DNA of 64,000 bases from Anaerolineae bacterium (GCA_013178295.1 JABLWW010000005.1:62001-126000); one strand, 5' to 3'. Counted from the first letter of the stretch, positions 48,317 to 56,793 are shown. Made by a program: numbers and translations. The notes: generated by a model from the letters alone, not told the origin.

Positions 48317-48354
48317 TTTCAACTCCTTTTTCTAAAGAACAGGTTGTTTAACGA

Positions 48355-48819
48355 TTACCGCCGGTTTGGGCGGAAGAAATCCACCAGTTTGCTGAAGGCA
48401 GCAAGATATTCATTCAGCTTGATGACTGGCTGAACAAGATTGTTGCTCAAAAAGGTGGCGGTGCCACGTAACGTGTTCACCGTTTCATTTGTAGAATTGA
48501 GGATAGGTTTGATTTCGTTCTGCAGCAAATTGATCAGTATTGCAAGCTGTATCATCAGGATGATCAACGCTACCCCAATAATAAGTGATTCGAGAGCCAT
48601 AAAGATAATCACAATGTCTCGAAAGAGTGCTGTTTTTTCGGCACCTTGTCCTAGAAGAAACAGAACAAGCCCAACAATGATTGCTGTCAGGATAACTAAA
48701 CCAGCAACAAGGTGCCAGGTTTTAACGGGAGATGAAACAACGCTGCTCTCGGGGGTACTCTCCGGTTGGGGCGCTGTCTGTTCAGGCAGGGCAGGAGGGG
48801 ATGTGTTTTCTTCCATCAT
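48355..48819 (-). CDS. Hypothetical membrane protein with two transmembrane segments
   Basis: A 154-residue protein: an acidic/Pro-rich N-terminal 28 residues, two membrane helices (about 33-55 and 65-95, WHLVAGLVILTAIIVGLVLFLLG and FMALESLIIGVALIILMIQLAILI), then an amphipathic region with NETVNTLRGTATFLSNNLVQPVIKLNEYLA. This resembles DUF948-type proteins often paired with YtxH proteins, as here. A TATAAT at 48839-48834 (minus) would leave under 10 nt of leader. Confidence 0.7.
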   Translation of the reverse strand: MMEENTSPPALPEQTAPQPESTPESSVVSSPVKTWHLVAGLVILTAIIVGLVLFLLGQGAEKTALFRDIVIIFMALESLIIGVALIILMIQLAILINLLQNEIKPILNSTNETVNTLRGTATFLSNNLVQPVIKLNEYLAAFSKLVDFFRPNRR

Positions 48820-48898
48820 GCAAGTTGACGTCCATTATAACATATCTGCTTTCTCAACCGTGCGACGACATATTCTCATTATATAGAGAAGAGTATTT

Positions 48899-48927
48899 TT
48901 GTCAAACGGTTTTTTAAATGCTATAAT
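48899..48927 (+). promoter_or_regulatory. Promoter of the cytochrome c lipoprotein gene
   Basis: TTGTCA (48899-48904), 17-bp spacer, extended -10 TGC-TATAAT (48922-48927). Confidence 0.82.
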
Positions 48928-48974
48928 ACAGATAAGTTTGGTATGTTTATTAAAGGGCCGTATAAGGAGAGAAT

Positions 48975-49394
48975 ATGAAATTAAAAGCGTTGTTATTAGC
49001 GGTATTTCTTTTGTCTTTGGCGTTCTTTGTGACGCAGTGCAGTGCGCCTCCTGAACCTGTTGCCACACAACAACCTGCTGCTCCTGCGCAATCTGTTGAG
49101 CAGGCTGCACCTGCCACTGCGCCAGCAGAGCCATCTGCTCCTCAAGCTCCTGCAACAGAAGAGGTTGCTCCTCAAGCCACTGAAGCATCGCTGGCACAGG
49201 AGACGGTTAACGTCCAGCAGCTTGCCGAGGAGCGTTGTTCTGCCTGTCACTCATTTGATCGTGTTAAGGCGGCGAAGAAAAGTGCTGATGAGTGGGCGGC
49301 AACCGTAAAGCGTATGGTGAAAAAAGGCGCTCAGCTTAGCGAGACGGAACAAGAATTGGTTATCAAATACCTGAGCGAGACGTATCCAAAGTAA
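48975..49394 (+). CDS. Small c-type cytochrome lipoprotein
   Basis: A 139-residue exported protein. The signal peptide ends near FVTQC (lipobox-like Cys ~22). A Pro/Ala/Gln/Glu tether follows to ~70, then a heme-binding domain with CSACH in LAEERCSACHSFDRV. The C-terminal YLSETYPK resembles the distal end of small cytochromes c. The axial Met is not obvious (VKRMVKKGAQLSE is a candidate). It precedes a ferric-reductase-like flavoprotein on the same strand, to which it may pass electrons outside the membrane. Confidence 0.85.
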   Translation: MKLKALLLAVFLLSLAFFVTQCSAPPEPVATQQPAAPAQSVEQAAPATAPAEPSAPQAPATEEVAPQATEASLAQETVNVQQLAEERCSACHSFDRVKAAKKSADEWAATVKRMVKKGAQLSETEQELVIKYLSETYPK

Positions 49395-49542
49395 AATGTG
49401 TTAAGAAGCAATCAAAAGATGTTGGAAAGGGGGCGTCTTGTTAACAAGAAGTAGCAGGAGCAGAGATTATCTGATCCTGCAGTTTTGTGGTCACCCATCA
49501 AATTTTTGATGCTGGCTGAGAGTGCCAGACAGGAGAGGTAGT

Positions 49543-50889
49543 ATGAACATGAAAAGATTCCTTTGGTTGGCTATCTACTTTCTCAGCCCGGCTATCCCGA
49601 TAACTTTTGCTGTTGCCGCCATGCCGTATACGCTGGGGGATCCAATATATCTTTTGTCCATGGTGCTGGGCATTACTGCATTTACCTGGATGGTGAATCA
49701 GTTTGTGATTAGCGCCAGACCAAAGTTCGCCGAGGCACACTTTGGCATGGATAGGATGTACCGCTTTCATGCTTTGATGGCGTTGGTCAGTATTACTCTG
49801 GCTTTTGTTCATAGCCGCATCAAATTCAGTTTGCTGGGTCATCAACCGTTGAGCGGGCAGCTTACGCTGATTCTGTTTGCATTGGTGATCATATTTGCAT
49901 TGCTCTTTCTGCTTAATTCTTTTTTATTAAAAATTCGGTGGGTGACAGAATTGCGGCAATTTGTAATACGCACATTTGCGTTGCAGTTTAATACTATGGT
50001 CTGGTTTCACAACCTGACATTGCTGCCTTCGGGGATCATGGTATATCATGTGCTGCAAAGCACGGCGGCGACGGAATCGCTGCCAATGCGGATGATATAC
50101 TTTCTTTACGCTGGTGCTGGTTTGGGTTTTTATGTATATCACAAACTTATGCGCCCAATACGTATGCGTATGAACCCTTATCGTGTCATAAGTGTTCAGA
50201 CTGAGGCTTCTAATGTGCTTACCGTTGCGCTGGCGTCTCAACGTGGAGAGGTTTTCCGTTACAAACCCGGGCAATTTGTTTTCATGACCCCTCTAGGGGA
50301 GAATGTTTTGAGAGAAGAACACCCCTTTTCGATTTCCTCGTCGCCAGATAATCTCCAGCGGCTTACCTTGACCGTTAAAGAGGTAGGGGATTTCACCAGA
50401 CGGTTAAAAAACCTGCGTGTGGGCGATAAAGTCCTGATTGACGGCCCTTATGGCTACTTCTCGCATCTCAACTATCCTAAAAGCGAAGGCGTCGTTTTTA
50501 TCGCCGGGGGGATTGGCATAACGCCCTTGATGAGTATGTTGCGCTTTATGTATGCGACAGATAAAGGGCAGAAAGTGGCTTTGATCTGGGGCGTGCGCAC
50601 CCAGCCTGATCTTATCTGGGCGGATGAGATTAGGGTGTTTGAGAAGGAAATGCCGCGCTTTCGGTTTATCCCCATTTTGAGCCAAGCGGATGCTGACTGG
50701 AAGGGCGAAACAGGTTTTATCAGTGAGGGAGTTATTCGGCGTGTTCAACCCGAACATGAAGAGAAAAAGGCTTCCGACGTGGACTATTACCTGTGTGGCC
50801 CACCGGTGATGATGGAGAAAACCATACATATTCTCAAAGGTATGGGAATCGCGCCGAGAAATATTCGCTTCGAGCGGTTCGCGCTCTGA
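49543..50889 (+). CDS. Ferric reductase-like transmembrane flavoprotein
   Basis: A 448-residue protein. About six membrane helices to residue ~215 include His residues suited to heme (FHALMALVSITLAFVHS, FHNLTLLPSGIMVYHVL). An FNR-type module follows: FAD-binding FRYKPGQFVFM and HPFSISSSP, NAD-binding VFIAGGIGITPLMSMLRF, and C-terminal YLCGPPVMMEKTI and RFERFAL. It would move electrons from NAD(P)H through FAD and heme across the membrane. AGGAGAGG sets the ATG at 49543. The lipoprotein cytochrome upstream is the likely partner. Confidence 0.88.
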   Translation: MNMKRFLWLAIYFLSPAIPITFAVAAMPYTLGDPIYLLSMVLGITAFTWMVNQFVISARPKFAEAHFGMDRMYRFHALMALVSITLAFVHSRIKFSLLGHQPLSGQLTLILFALVIIFALLFLLNSFLLKIRWVTELRQFVIRTFALQFNTMVWFHNLTLLPSGIMVYHVLQSTAATESLPMRMIYFLYAGAGLGFYVYHKLMRPIRMRMNPYRVISVQTEASNVLTVALASQRGEVFRYKPGQFVFMTPLGENVLREEHPFSISSSPDNLQRLTLTVKEVGDFTRRLKNLRVGDKVLIDGPYGYFSHLNYPKSEGVVFIAGGIGITPLMSMLRFMYATDKGQKVALIWGVRTQPDLIWADEIRVFEKEMPRFRFIPILSQADADWKGETGFISEGVIRRVQPEHEEKKASDVDYYLCGPPVMMEKTIHILKGMGIAPRNIRFERFAL

Positions 50890-51059
50890 TTGCTGAGAGA
50901 GGGGCGTGGTATCCTCTGGTTGGCTCTTTGCCTTTGGGCTTCGGGCAACGCGGTTAGTTTATTCTGGCTCAGGGCCGGATTGGGGCATAAAGGGGGGCTA
51001 TTATGGTAACGCGGGCAACGTGTTGACGTATAATACGATTAAGCTTTTTTGAAAATGTT

Positions 51060-51073
51060 GCTGGTTAACCAGC
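51060..51073. promoter_or_regulatory. 14-bp perfect palindrome in the purA leader
   Basis: GCTGGTTAACCAGC lies 16 bp before the purA ATG and 25 bp after a TATAAT at 51029-51034. It could be an operator or a small hairpin. The preceding 170 bp from 50890 show no gene. Confidence 0.4.
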
Positions 51074-51089
51074 CAGAAAGGAGTGTGGT

Positions 51090-52388
51090 ATGCCCTTAAC
51101 CATTGTCATTGGCACACAGTGGGGGGATGAGGGTAAAGGTCGCATCGTAGATTTGCTTTCTGCTGAGGCACAGCTTGTTGCCCGCTATAGCGGCGGGGAT
51201 AATGCTGGTCATACGGTTACTGTTGGCAGAGATATTTTTAAACTGCATCAGATACCGTCTGGGATTATCCATGCACACACGGTGAGTGTCCTGGGTAACG
51301 GGATGGTGATCAATCCAAATACCCTGAGTGCCGAGATAGATCTGCTGACTCAAAATGGGATACATGTGTCGCCGCAAAGATTGGCGATTTCGCATGCCGC
51401 CCATCTCATTACCCCAATGCACCGTCTGTTAGATCAGGCTCAGGATGAAGCCCGTGGGGCGTCAAAAATTGGCACCACAGGGCGCGGCATCGGTCCTGCT
51501 TATGTGGATAAGGCAGCGCGGCGCGGCTTGCGCGCCCAGGATATTCTTGACCCTGCGTCATTTCGCGAGAAATTGACGGCGCATGTTCAGGATGTCAAAC
51601 GTCAGATGCAATTGTTTTTTGGCAGCGATGTAACGGATGAGCAAAGTCTGATCGAGGAATATGCTGCAAAGGCGATATCGTTAGCCCCATATATCCGTGA
51701 TACTGGCGCTCTGGTGCGGGATTATTTGTCAAGGGGGATGCATGTGTTGGCCGAAGGCGCGCAGGGCACTCTGCTTGATCTTGATCAGGGGACATATCCT
51801 TATGTGACCAGCTCCTGTACAACCGCTGCCGGTGTTTTTTCCGGGTTGGGGATAGGCGTTCAGCAGGCTGGGCGGGTTGTTGGAATAACCAAAGCTTTTC
51901 AGACGCGGGTGGGCTCGGGTCCGTTTCCTACGGAACTGCTAGATGAGACTGCCGGGCGTTTGCGCGGCAGCGGAGCTAATCCATGGGATGAGTTTGGTAC
52001 GACGACTGGACGTCCCAGACGTGTGGGCTGGCTGGACGGGGTGCTTCTGCGCTATGCCGTTGCCGTCAATGGCGTCAGTGAACTGGCTTTGACCAAGCTG
52101 GATATCCTGTCTGGTTTTTCGGTTATCAAGATTTGCACGGCTTATCGTGTGAGGGGGAAGGATTATGAAGCTCTTCCTGATGGGCTGCAAACCCAACAGA
52201 TGCAAACATATCAGCCAGTTTACGAGGAGTTGCATGGCTGGGAAGGTGATATTCGCGACGTAAGACGCTGGGAAGATCTGCCTTCTCAAGCGCAACAGTA
52301 TGTGCATAGGATTGCCCAAATTGCTGGTGTGCCTGTTCGCATGGTTTCGGTTGGGCCAGAGCGTGAGCAGGTGATTTATCTCGCATGA
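51090..52388 (+). CDS. purA: Adenylosuccinate synthetase
   Basis: A 432-residue enzyme joining IMP and aspartate with GTP. GTQWGDEGKGRIVDLLS at the N terminus, RYSGGDNAGHTV, TTGRGIGPAYVDKAARRGLR, EGAQGTLLDLDQGTYPYVTSS and TGRPRRVGWLDGVLLRYA identify it; length is standard. It overlaps purB by 4 bp (ATGA), so the two AMP-branch steps are translationally coupled. Confidence 0.98.
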   Translation: MPLTIVIGTQWGDEGKGRIVDLLSAEAQLVARYSGGDNAGHTVTVGRDIFKLHQIPSGIIHAHTVSVLGNGMVINPNTLSAEIDLLTQNGIHVSPQRLAISHAAHLITPMHRLLDQAQDEARGASKIGTTGRGIGPAYVDKAARRGLRAQDILDPASFREKLTAHVQDVKRQMQLFFGSDVTDEQSLIEEYAAKAISLAPYIRDTGALVRDYLSRGMHVLAEGAQGTLLDLDQGTYPYVTSSCTTAAGVFSGLGIGVQQAGRVVGITKAFQTRVGSGPFPTELLDETAGRLRGSGANPWDEFGTTTGRPRRVGWLDGVLLRYAVAVNGVSELALTKLDILSGFSVIKICTAYRVRGKDYEALPDGLQTQQMQTYQPVYEELHGWEGDIRDVRRWEDLPSQAQQYVHRIAQIAGVPVRMVSVGPEREQVIYLA

Positions 52389-53794
52389 CAGATTTTTCTC
52401 TTTATCAATCGCCTTTTTCGTGGCGCTACGGCTCTCCCCAAATGCGCCTTATCTGGAGCGAAGAGAATAAGCGCCGCCTGTGGCGGCGTATCTGGGTTGC
52501 TTTGGCAAAAGTTGAGAGCGGTTTTGGGCTGGTTAGGGTAGAGCAAGTGAGAGACCTGGAGGAGCACGCCGAAGAGATTGATTTAGCCCGTTCGATGCAG
52601 GTTGAGGCACAGATACATCACGATTTGATGGCGGAGGTTAAGGTTTTTGCTGCTCAGTGTCCTAAAGGGGGCGGTATTATTCATTTTGGCGCGACGTCTA
52701 TGGACGTTAAGGATAACGCTGAAGTTCTTCAAATGCGCCAGTCAATGGATTTGTTATTAGATAAGCTGAAAGGCTTATTGTTGCGTTTTGCGGAGCAGAT
52801 TGAGACGTACGCTGATATGCCTTGTATGGCGTTTACTCACCTGCAACCTGCTGAACCAACCACATTGGGCTATCGTTTTGCCAGTTATGCACAGGATTTG
52901 TTGGATGATTGGGAGGAGTTGTCGCTTCGGCGCGCCAGCTTGCGTGGTAAAGGCTTCAAAGGTGCCGTGGGCACTGCGGCTTCTTATGCCGAACTGGTGG
53001 GCGTCAACAATCTGGAAAAGTTTGAGCTTGGTTTGAGTGAGGCATTGGGATTGGAATTTTTTCCGGTGTCTACCCAAACGTATACCCGAAAGCAGGATTA
53101 TCAGATTTTGAGCGCGCTGGCGGGGATGGGGATCACGCTGTATAAGTTTGCAGTAGATTTGCGCTTGTTGCAATCTCCTCCTGTGGGGGAGTGGGCTGAA
53201 CCCTTTGCCGAGCAGCAAGTTGGCTCGTCTGCCATGCCATTTAAGCGTAACCCAATCAAAGCCGAGGAAATCAATTCGCTCTGCCGTCTTCTGGCGCATA
53301 TACCTCTGACGGCGTGGCACAATGCTGCCAATTCTTTTTTGGAAAGGACGTTGGACGATAGCGCCAATCGCAGAGCTTTGCTGCCCGAATCTTTTCTGAT
53401 CTGCGATGAAATTCTGGAGGTGGCGAAACGCATCCTGGATGGGTTGACGGTTAATGTTCCAGCTATTCGGCGTAATATGGCAACGTATGCTCCGTTTGCC
53501 AATACCGAGCGTTTGCTGATGCTTCTGGTCAAAGCCGGTGCAGATCGGCAAGCAATGCATGCCCGTCTTCGCCAACACGCGCTGGCGGTTTGGCAGGCTT
53601 TGCAAGAGGGACAGGCGCAGGATTTGAGCGAGCGTCTTGAAAGAGATGGAGAATTAGTTAAATTTGTGCCTGCTGAGAAAATCAGACAGGTTATGCAGGG
53701 CGAAGGCTACACCGGCTTGGCTGCGCAGCGCGCCCGCTGGATGGCGGAACATATACGTTTGAAGGTGAGCGGTACTGATAAAATGCTGAAGTGA
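52385..53794 (+). CDS. purB: Adenylosuccinate lyase
   Basis: A 469-residue fumarase-superfamily enzyme acting twice in purine synthesis. Motifs: WRYGSPQMRLIWSEENKRRLWRRIW, HFGATSMDVKDNAEVLQMR, THLQPAEPTTLGYR, and the superfamily signature loop QQVGSSAMPFKRNPIKAEEI (catalytic Ser). The C-terminal part is the PurB type. Coupled to purA. Confidence 0.96.
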   Translation: MTDFSLYQSPFSWRYGSPQMRLIWSEENKRRLWRRIWVALAKVESGFGLVRVEQVRDLEEHAEEIDLARSMQVEAQIHHDLMAEVKVFAAQCPKGGGIIHFGATSMDVKDNAEVLQMRQSMDLLLDKLKGLLLRFAEQIETYADMPCMAFTHLQPAEPTTLGYRFASYAQDLLDDWEELSLRRASLRGKGFKGAVGTAASYAELVGVNNLEKFELGLSEALGLEFFPVSTQTYTRKQDYQILSALAGMGITLYKFAVDLRLLQSPPVGEWAEPFAEQQVGSSAMPFKRNPIKAEEINSLCRLLAHIPLTAWHNAANSFLERTLDDSANRRALLPESFLICDEILEVAKRILDGLTVNVPAIRRNMATYAPFANTERLLMLLVKAGADRQAMHARLRQHALAVWQALQEGQAQDLSERLERDGELVKFVPAEKIRQVMQGEGYTGLAAQRARWMAEHIRLKVSGTDKMLK

Positions 53795-53872
53795 TTTTTA
53801 GATTTCTTTAATAAACCCTGGTTATAATCTCATCAGAGATCGAAACAGGTTTGTATTGGAAAGGAATGTTCT

Positions 53873-54583
53873 ATGGTATATCCGACGTTTGGTGGCTATG
53901 GATTGTATTTGTTGTTTAGCTTACCTGCTTTGCTGCTTGGTTTTTGGGCACAGATGAAGGTGCGTTCTGCTTTTAACAAGTATTCTCGTACGCGCAGCTA
54001 TGCAGGGCTGAGCGGGGCGCAGATTGCCCGGCGTATGCTGGATAGTTATGGGTTACATAATGTGCGTGTTGAGCAGGTGGGCGGCTTTCTGAGTGATCAC
54101 TATGATCCAGCCAACAAGGTCTTACGTCTTAGCCCTGCAACATATAACAGCCCATCGCTGGCAGCGGCTGGTGTGGCTGCGCATGAAGCCGGGCATGCCT
54201 TGCAAGATGAAAAGGGGTATTTTATGCTTCAGGTGCGCACGGCAATGGTGCCTACGGTACAGATTGGCAGCTGGATTGGTCCTATTATTTTCATGATTGG
54301 TCTATTTATGGCTTCGACAATTGGTACGCAAATTGCCTGGCTGGGTTTGATCCTCTTCTCGGCGTCTGCGCTTTTTGCAGTTGTTACACTTCCGGTCGAA
54401 TTTGATGCTACCCGTCGGGCGAAAGCCTGGCTTGCCTCCAGCGGCGTAATATATCAGCAGGAAATGGGTGGCATTAACAGTGTTTTGGATGCTGCCGCTT
54501 TAACGTATGTTGCTGGCGCTATTCAGGCAATTTCCACCATTTTGTACTACGTATTTCTTCTTTCCGGGCGCCGCCGCGATTAA
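53873..54583 (+). CDS. YugP-type neutral zinc metallopeptidase
   Basis: A 236-residue membrane protease. Hydrophobic N-terminal segment (10-25); AGLSGAQIARRMLD, VEQVGGFLSDHYDPANKVLRLSP, then the zinc motif VAAHEAGHALQ (HEAGH at residues 104-108). Two or three more membrane segments follow, with PVEFDATRRAKAWL. This is the conserved YugP arrangement. A TATAAT at 53823-53828 may be its -10 box. Confidence 0.93.
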   Translation: MVYPTFGGYGLYLLFSLPALLLGFWAQMKVRSAFNKYSRTRSYAGLSGAQIARRMLDSYGLHNVRVEQVGGFLSDHYDPANKVLRLSPATYNSPSLAAAGVAAHEAGHALQDEKGYFMLQVRTAMVPTVQIGSWIGPIIFMIGLFMASTIGTQIAWLGLILFSASALFAVVTLPVEFDATRRAKAWLASSGVIYQQEMGGINSVLDAAALTYVAGAIQAISTILYYVFLLSGRRRD

Positions 54584-54602
54584 TTTCGAGACAAATCCGG
54601 TG

Positions 54603-54971
54603 TCAACGCAGTTCGCTGCCGAACGGTAATAACGCCAGCGGTATCAGTTTGATGTGCTGCTTTGCCCAAGGTAATCCTACAATGGTGATTGCCAGTATGG
54701 CGGCATGTCCCAGATGCGACAGGGCAATTTCCCAGCCAAACAGGATGATCCAGAGGACGTTGAAGATGATTTGCAAAAGTCCCCCACTTCGTTCTGTAAC
54801 AGTAATCTCGCGTCCAAATGGGGAAAGTGTTGCGATGCCCAGTTTAATGGATTGAAGCCCAAAAGGAATGCCAATGATTGTGATGCACATGACCATGCCA
54901 CCAAGGATGTGTCCCATCCCGGTGATAAATCCGCCAAAAATCAACCAGATGATATTGCCTAAACAACTCAT
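54603..54971 (-). CDS. yccF: YccF domain membrane protein
   Basis: A 122-residue membrane protein with two repeated halves: NIIWLIFGGFITGMGHILGGMVMCITIIGIPFGLQSIKLG and NVLWIILFGWEIALSHLGHAAILAITIVGLPWAKQHIKLI. The IGIPFG/VGLPWAKQ pattern is the YccF hallmark. Function unknown. It converges with the YugP gene. Confidence 0.92.
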   Translation of the reverse strand: MSCLGNIIWLIFGGFITGMGHILGGMVMCITIIGIPFGLQSIKLGIATLSPFGREITVTERSGGLLQIIFNVLWIILFGWEIALSHLGHAAILAITIVGLPWAKQHIKLIPLALLPFGSELR

Positions 54972-55034
54972 AGATGTACTCCTTTTCTCACTGAATTATA
55001 CGTAAGGCAAAGGTTTTTGTTGCAAGTTTTTTCC

Positions 55035-55064
55035 TTGACTTATTTTGAGAAGGTATGGTATAAG
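55035..55064 (+). promoter_or_regulatory. Promoter upstream of the ribozyme-glnA transcript
   Basis: TTGACT (55035-55040), 18-bp spacer, extended -10 TGG-TATAAG (55059-55064). Transcription would begin at about 55071, some 48 nt before the ribozyme cleavage site. Confidence 0.75.
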
Positions 55065-55118
55065 ATGATCAGGTTTTGAGCGGTAACAGCACCTTACATG
55101 TAGAAAAACGGAGAAATA

Positions 55119-55314
55119 GCGGCTGAGTCTCATCCGCACGGATGAGATGACGAGGTGGAGGTTCCTCTCTGCGAAGAGAGTGCTAACCCTGGTTAACCAG
55201 GGAAAAATCGAAGGATCAGCGGATGCCTCTGGAACCCGGTCACAGGTTCCTTTCTCCCTTCCGAAGAAGCACGGGTTGAAAAGTAACCGGTGACGGTTAT
55301 GACAAAGTCCGTGC
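55119..55314 (+). ncRNA. glmS-class self-cleaving ribozyme in the glnA leader
   Basis: The RNA carries the conserved glmS core in order. The cleavage context is AUA|GCGGC (55118|55119). Hairpin P1 is 55128-55135 / 55140-55147. UGACGAGG (55148-55155) is followed by GGAGG, AUCGAAGGAUC and AGCGGAUGCCUC. P2.2 pairs GCUGA (55122-55126) with UCAGC (55216-55220), a covarying version of the usual GCC/GGC. P3 is GGAACC/GGUUCC (55231-55236, 55245-55250). P4 is GCACGG/CCGUGC (55269-55274, 55309-55314), enclosing P4.1 UAACCG-GUGA-CGGUUA and UGACAAAG. Two extra hairpins (55165-55180, 55187-55202) are inserted after GGAGGUU. The family self-cleaves with glucosamine-6-phosphate as cofactor. The gene downstream is glnA, not glmS. 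Matching was done from memory of Bacillus sequences. Confidence 0.88.
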
Positions 55315-55406
55315 AGTGACCCAAGTTAACCTGCTCAGGTTATTTTGGTTATGCTTTTGAGGAAGGGCTGCCTGATTTGTTTGTGGATATTTGCAACGGG
55401 TATGCC

Positions 55407-55415
55407 TGGTATACT
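55407..55415 (+). promoter_or_regulatory. Possible second glnA promoter downstream of the ribozyme
   Basis: Extended -10 TGG-TATACT, 41 bp before the glnA ATG, with no -35 at normal distance (TTGCAA is 13 bp away). If used, it would give ribozyme-free glnA message. A 6-bp hairpin TAACCT/AGGTTA (55327-55342) with only four T lies between ribozyme and this site. Confidence 0.35.
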
Positions 55416-55455
55416 CGTTGTTTTATTTTAAAAAATTTTTTGTGCGGAGGCTAAA

Positions 55456-56793
55456 ATGGATGCAAAGGATTTGTTGAAACGTGTCAAAGAAGATGAGGTT
55501 GATTTCATTTCGTATCAGTTCACAGATGTGACCGGCACAGTAAAAAGTGTGGATGCGCCTATCTCGCAGTTGGAGTCTGCACTGGAGAATGGTGTCTGGT
55601 TTGATGGTTCTTCTGTGGAGGGCTTTACCCGTATTCAGGAAAGCGATATGCATTTGAGGATAGACCCTGACACGTATGCGGTTTTGCCCTGGACACCGAT
55701 TGAGATGCGGCGCGCACGCGTTTTTTGTGATATTTATGAGCCAGATGGCACACCCTTTGCGGGCGATCCGCGCGGGATTTTGAAGCGCATGTTGAAAAAA
55801 CTGAAGGAAGAGCGTGGCTGGGTGTACAACGTGGGTCCTGAGCCTGAGTTTTTCTTGTTTAAGGCAAATGGGAATGGCGCCTGCCCTGCACCTCACGATG
55901 TAGGTGGGTATTTTGATTTTTCTCCTAATGATGAAGCGGTGCGGGTGCGCACGGAGTTGATGTCTGCTTTGAATATGATGGGATTGGAGGTTGAAGTTGG
56001 GCATCACGAGGTGGCACCTGGGCAGCATGAGATAGATTTTCACTTTGCGGATGCGTTGCGCACAGCAGACAATGTGTTGACTCTCAAGTATACGGTAAAA
56101 GCGATTGCCAATCAGCATGGGTTGGTAGCTTCGTTTATGCCTAAGCCCATTTTTGGGATTAATGGCTCGGGAATGCACTGTCACCAGTCCATCTCCGATT
56201 TGCAAGGTAACCCGTTGTTTTTTGATCCCAGCGATACGTTTAAGCTATCCAAAATAGCTTATGGTTTGATTGCCGGGCAGTTGAAACATGCGCGCGGGAT
56301 GAGCGCGGTGCTTTCGCCTACGGTCAACTCCTATAAACGTCTGGTGCCCGGCTATGAAGCGCCGGTGTATATTGGTTGGGCGCAAATCAACCGCTCTGCG
56401 TTAATCCGTATTCCGCGTTATACGGAAGGTCAGCACAAAGCCATACGTGCCGAATTGCGCTGCCCTGACCCCTCCGCAAACCCATATCTGGCGTTTACTG
56501 CTATGCTTGCTGCTGCGCTGGATGGCATTGATAATCATCTGCCTGTGCCTGAGCCGCTCAACAATGTCAATGTATATCACCTCTCAGCGGAAGAATTGGC
56601 TGAGCGCAATATTGGTCAGCTTCCCGGTTCGCTGCGTGAGGCATTGCTGGAGTTTGAAAAGGATACGGTTGTTAAGGATGCTTTGGGGGAAAGCATCTGT
56701 GAAGCTTTCCTGCGTGCCAAATGGGAAGAGTGGGAAAACTATCGTATTCGGGTGATGGATTGGGAAGTTGCGCATTACCTTGAAACCGTCTGA
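55456..56793 (+). CDS. glnA: Glutamine synthetase type I (alpha, Bacillus-like)
   Basis: A 445-residue enzyme making glutamine from glutamate, ammonia and ATP. FDGSSVEGFTRIQESDMHLRID, GPEPEFFLF, VEVGHHEVAPGQHEIDFHF, GINGSGMHCHQSI and YKRLVPGYEAPVYIGWAQINRSALIRIPRY mark the substrate and metal sites. The length and the absence of an adenylylation loop near the C terminus place it with the feedback-regulated I-alpha type. GCGGAGG precedes the ATG. Its leader carries the glmS-type ribozyme; since glutamine feeds GlmS, control by glucosamine-6-phosphate would close a loop. Confidence 0.97.
   Translation: MDAKDLLKRVKEDEVDFISYQFTDVTGTVKSVDAPISQLESALENGVWFDGSSVEGFTRIQESDMHLRIDPDTYAVLPWTPIEMRRARVFCDIYEPDGTPFAGDPRGILKRMLKKLKEERGWVYNVGPEPEFFLFKANGNGACPAPHDVGGYFDFSPNDEAVRVRTELMSALNMMGLEVEVGHHEVAPGQHEIDFHFADALRTADNVLTLKYTVKAIANQHGLVASFMPKPIFGINGSGMHCHQSISDLQGNPLFFDPSDTFKLSKIAYGLIAGQLKHARGMSAVLSPTVNSYKRLVPGYEAPVYIGWAQINRSALIRIPRYTEGQHKAIRAELRCPDPSANPYLAFTAMLAAALDGIDNHLPVPEPLNNVNVYHLSAEELAERNIGQLPGSLREALLEFEKDTVVKDALGESICEAFLRAKWEEWENYRIRVMDWEVAHYLETV

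Noticed and set aside
54093..54296. Alternative-frame ORF inside the YugP gene
   Set aside because: Shadow of the zinc protease, which has HEAGH and membrane segments in the main frame.
55081..55320. c-di-AMP (ydaO), cobalamin or other riboswitch before glnA
   Set aside because: Some GGAACC and GAAGGG fragments are similar, but the ordered core, P4/P4.1 and cleavage context fit only the glmS ribozyme.
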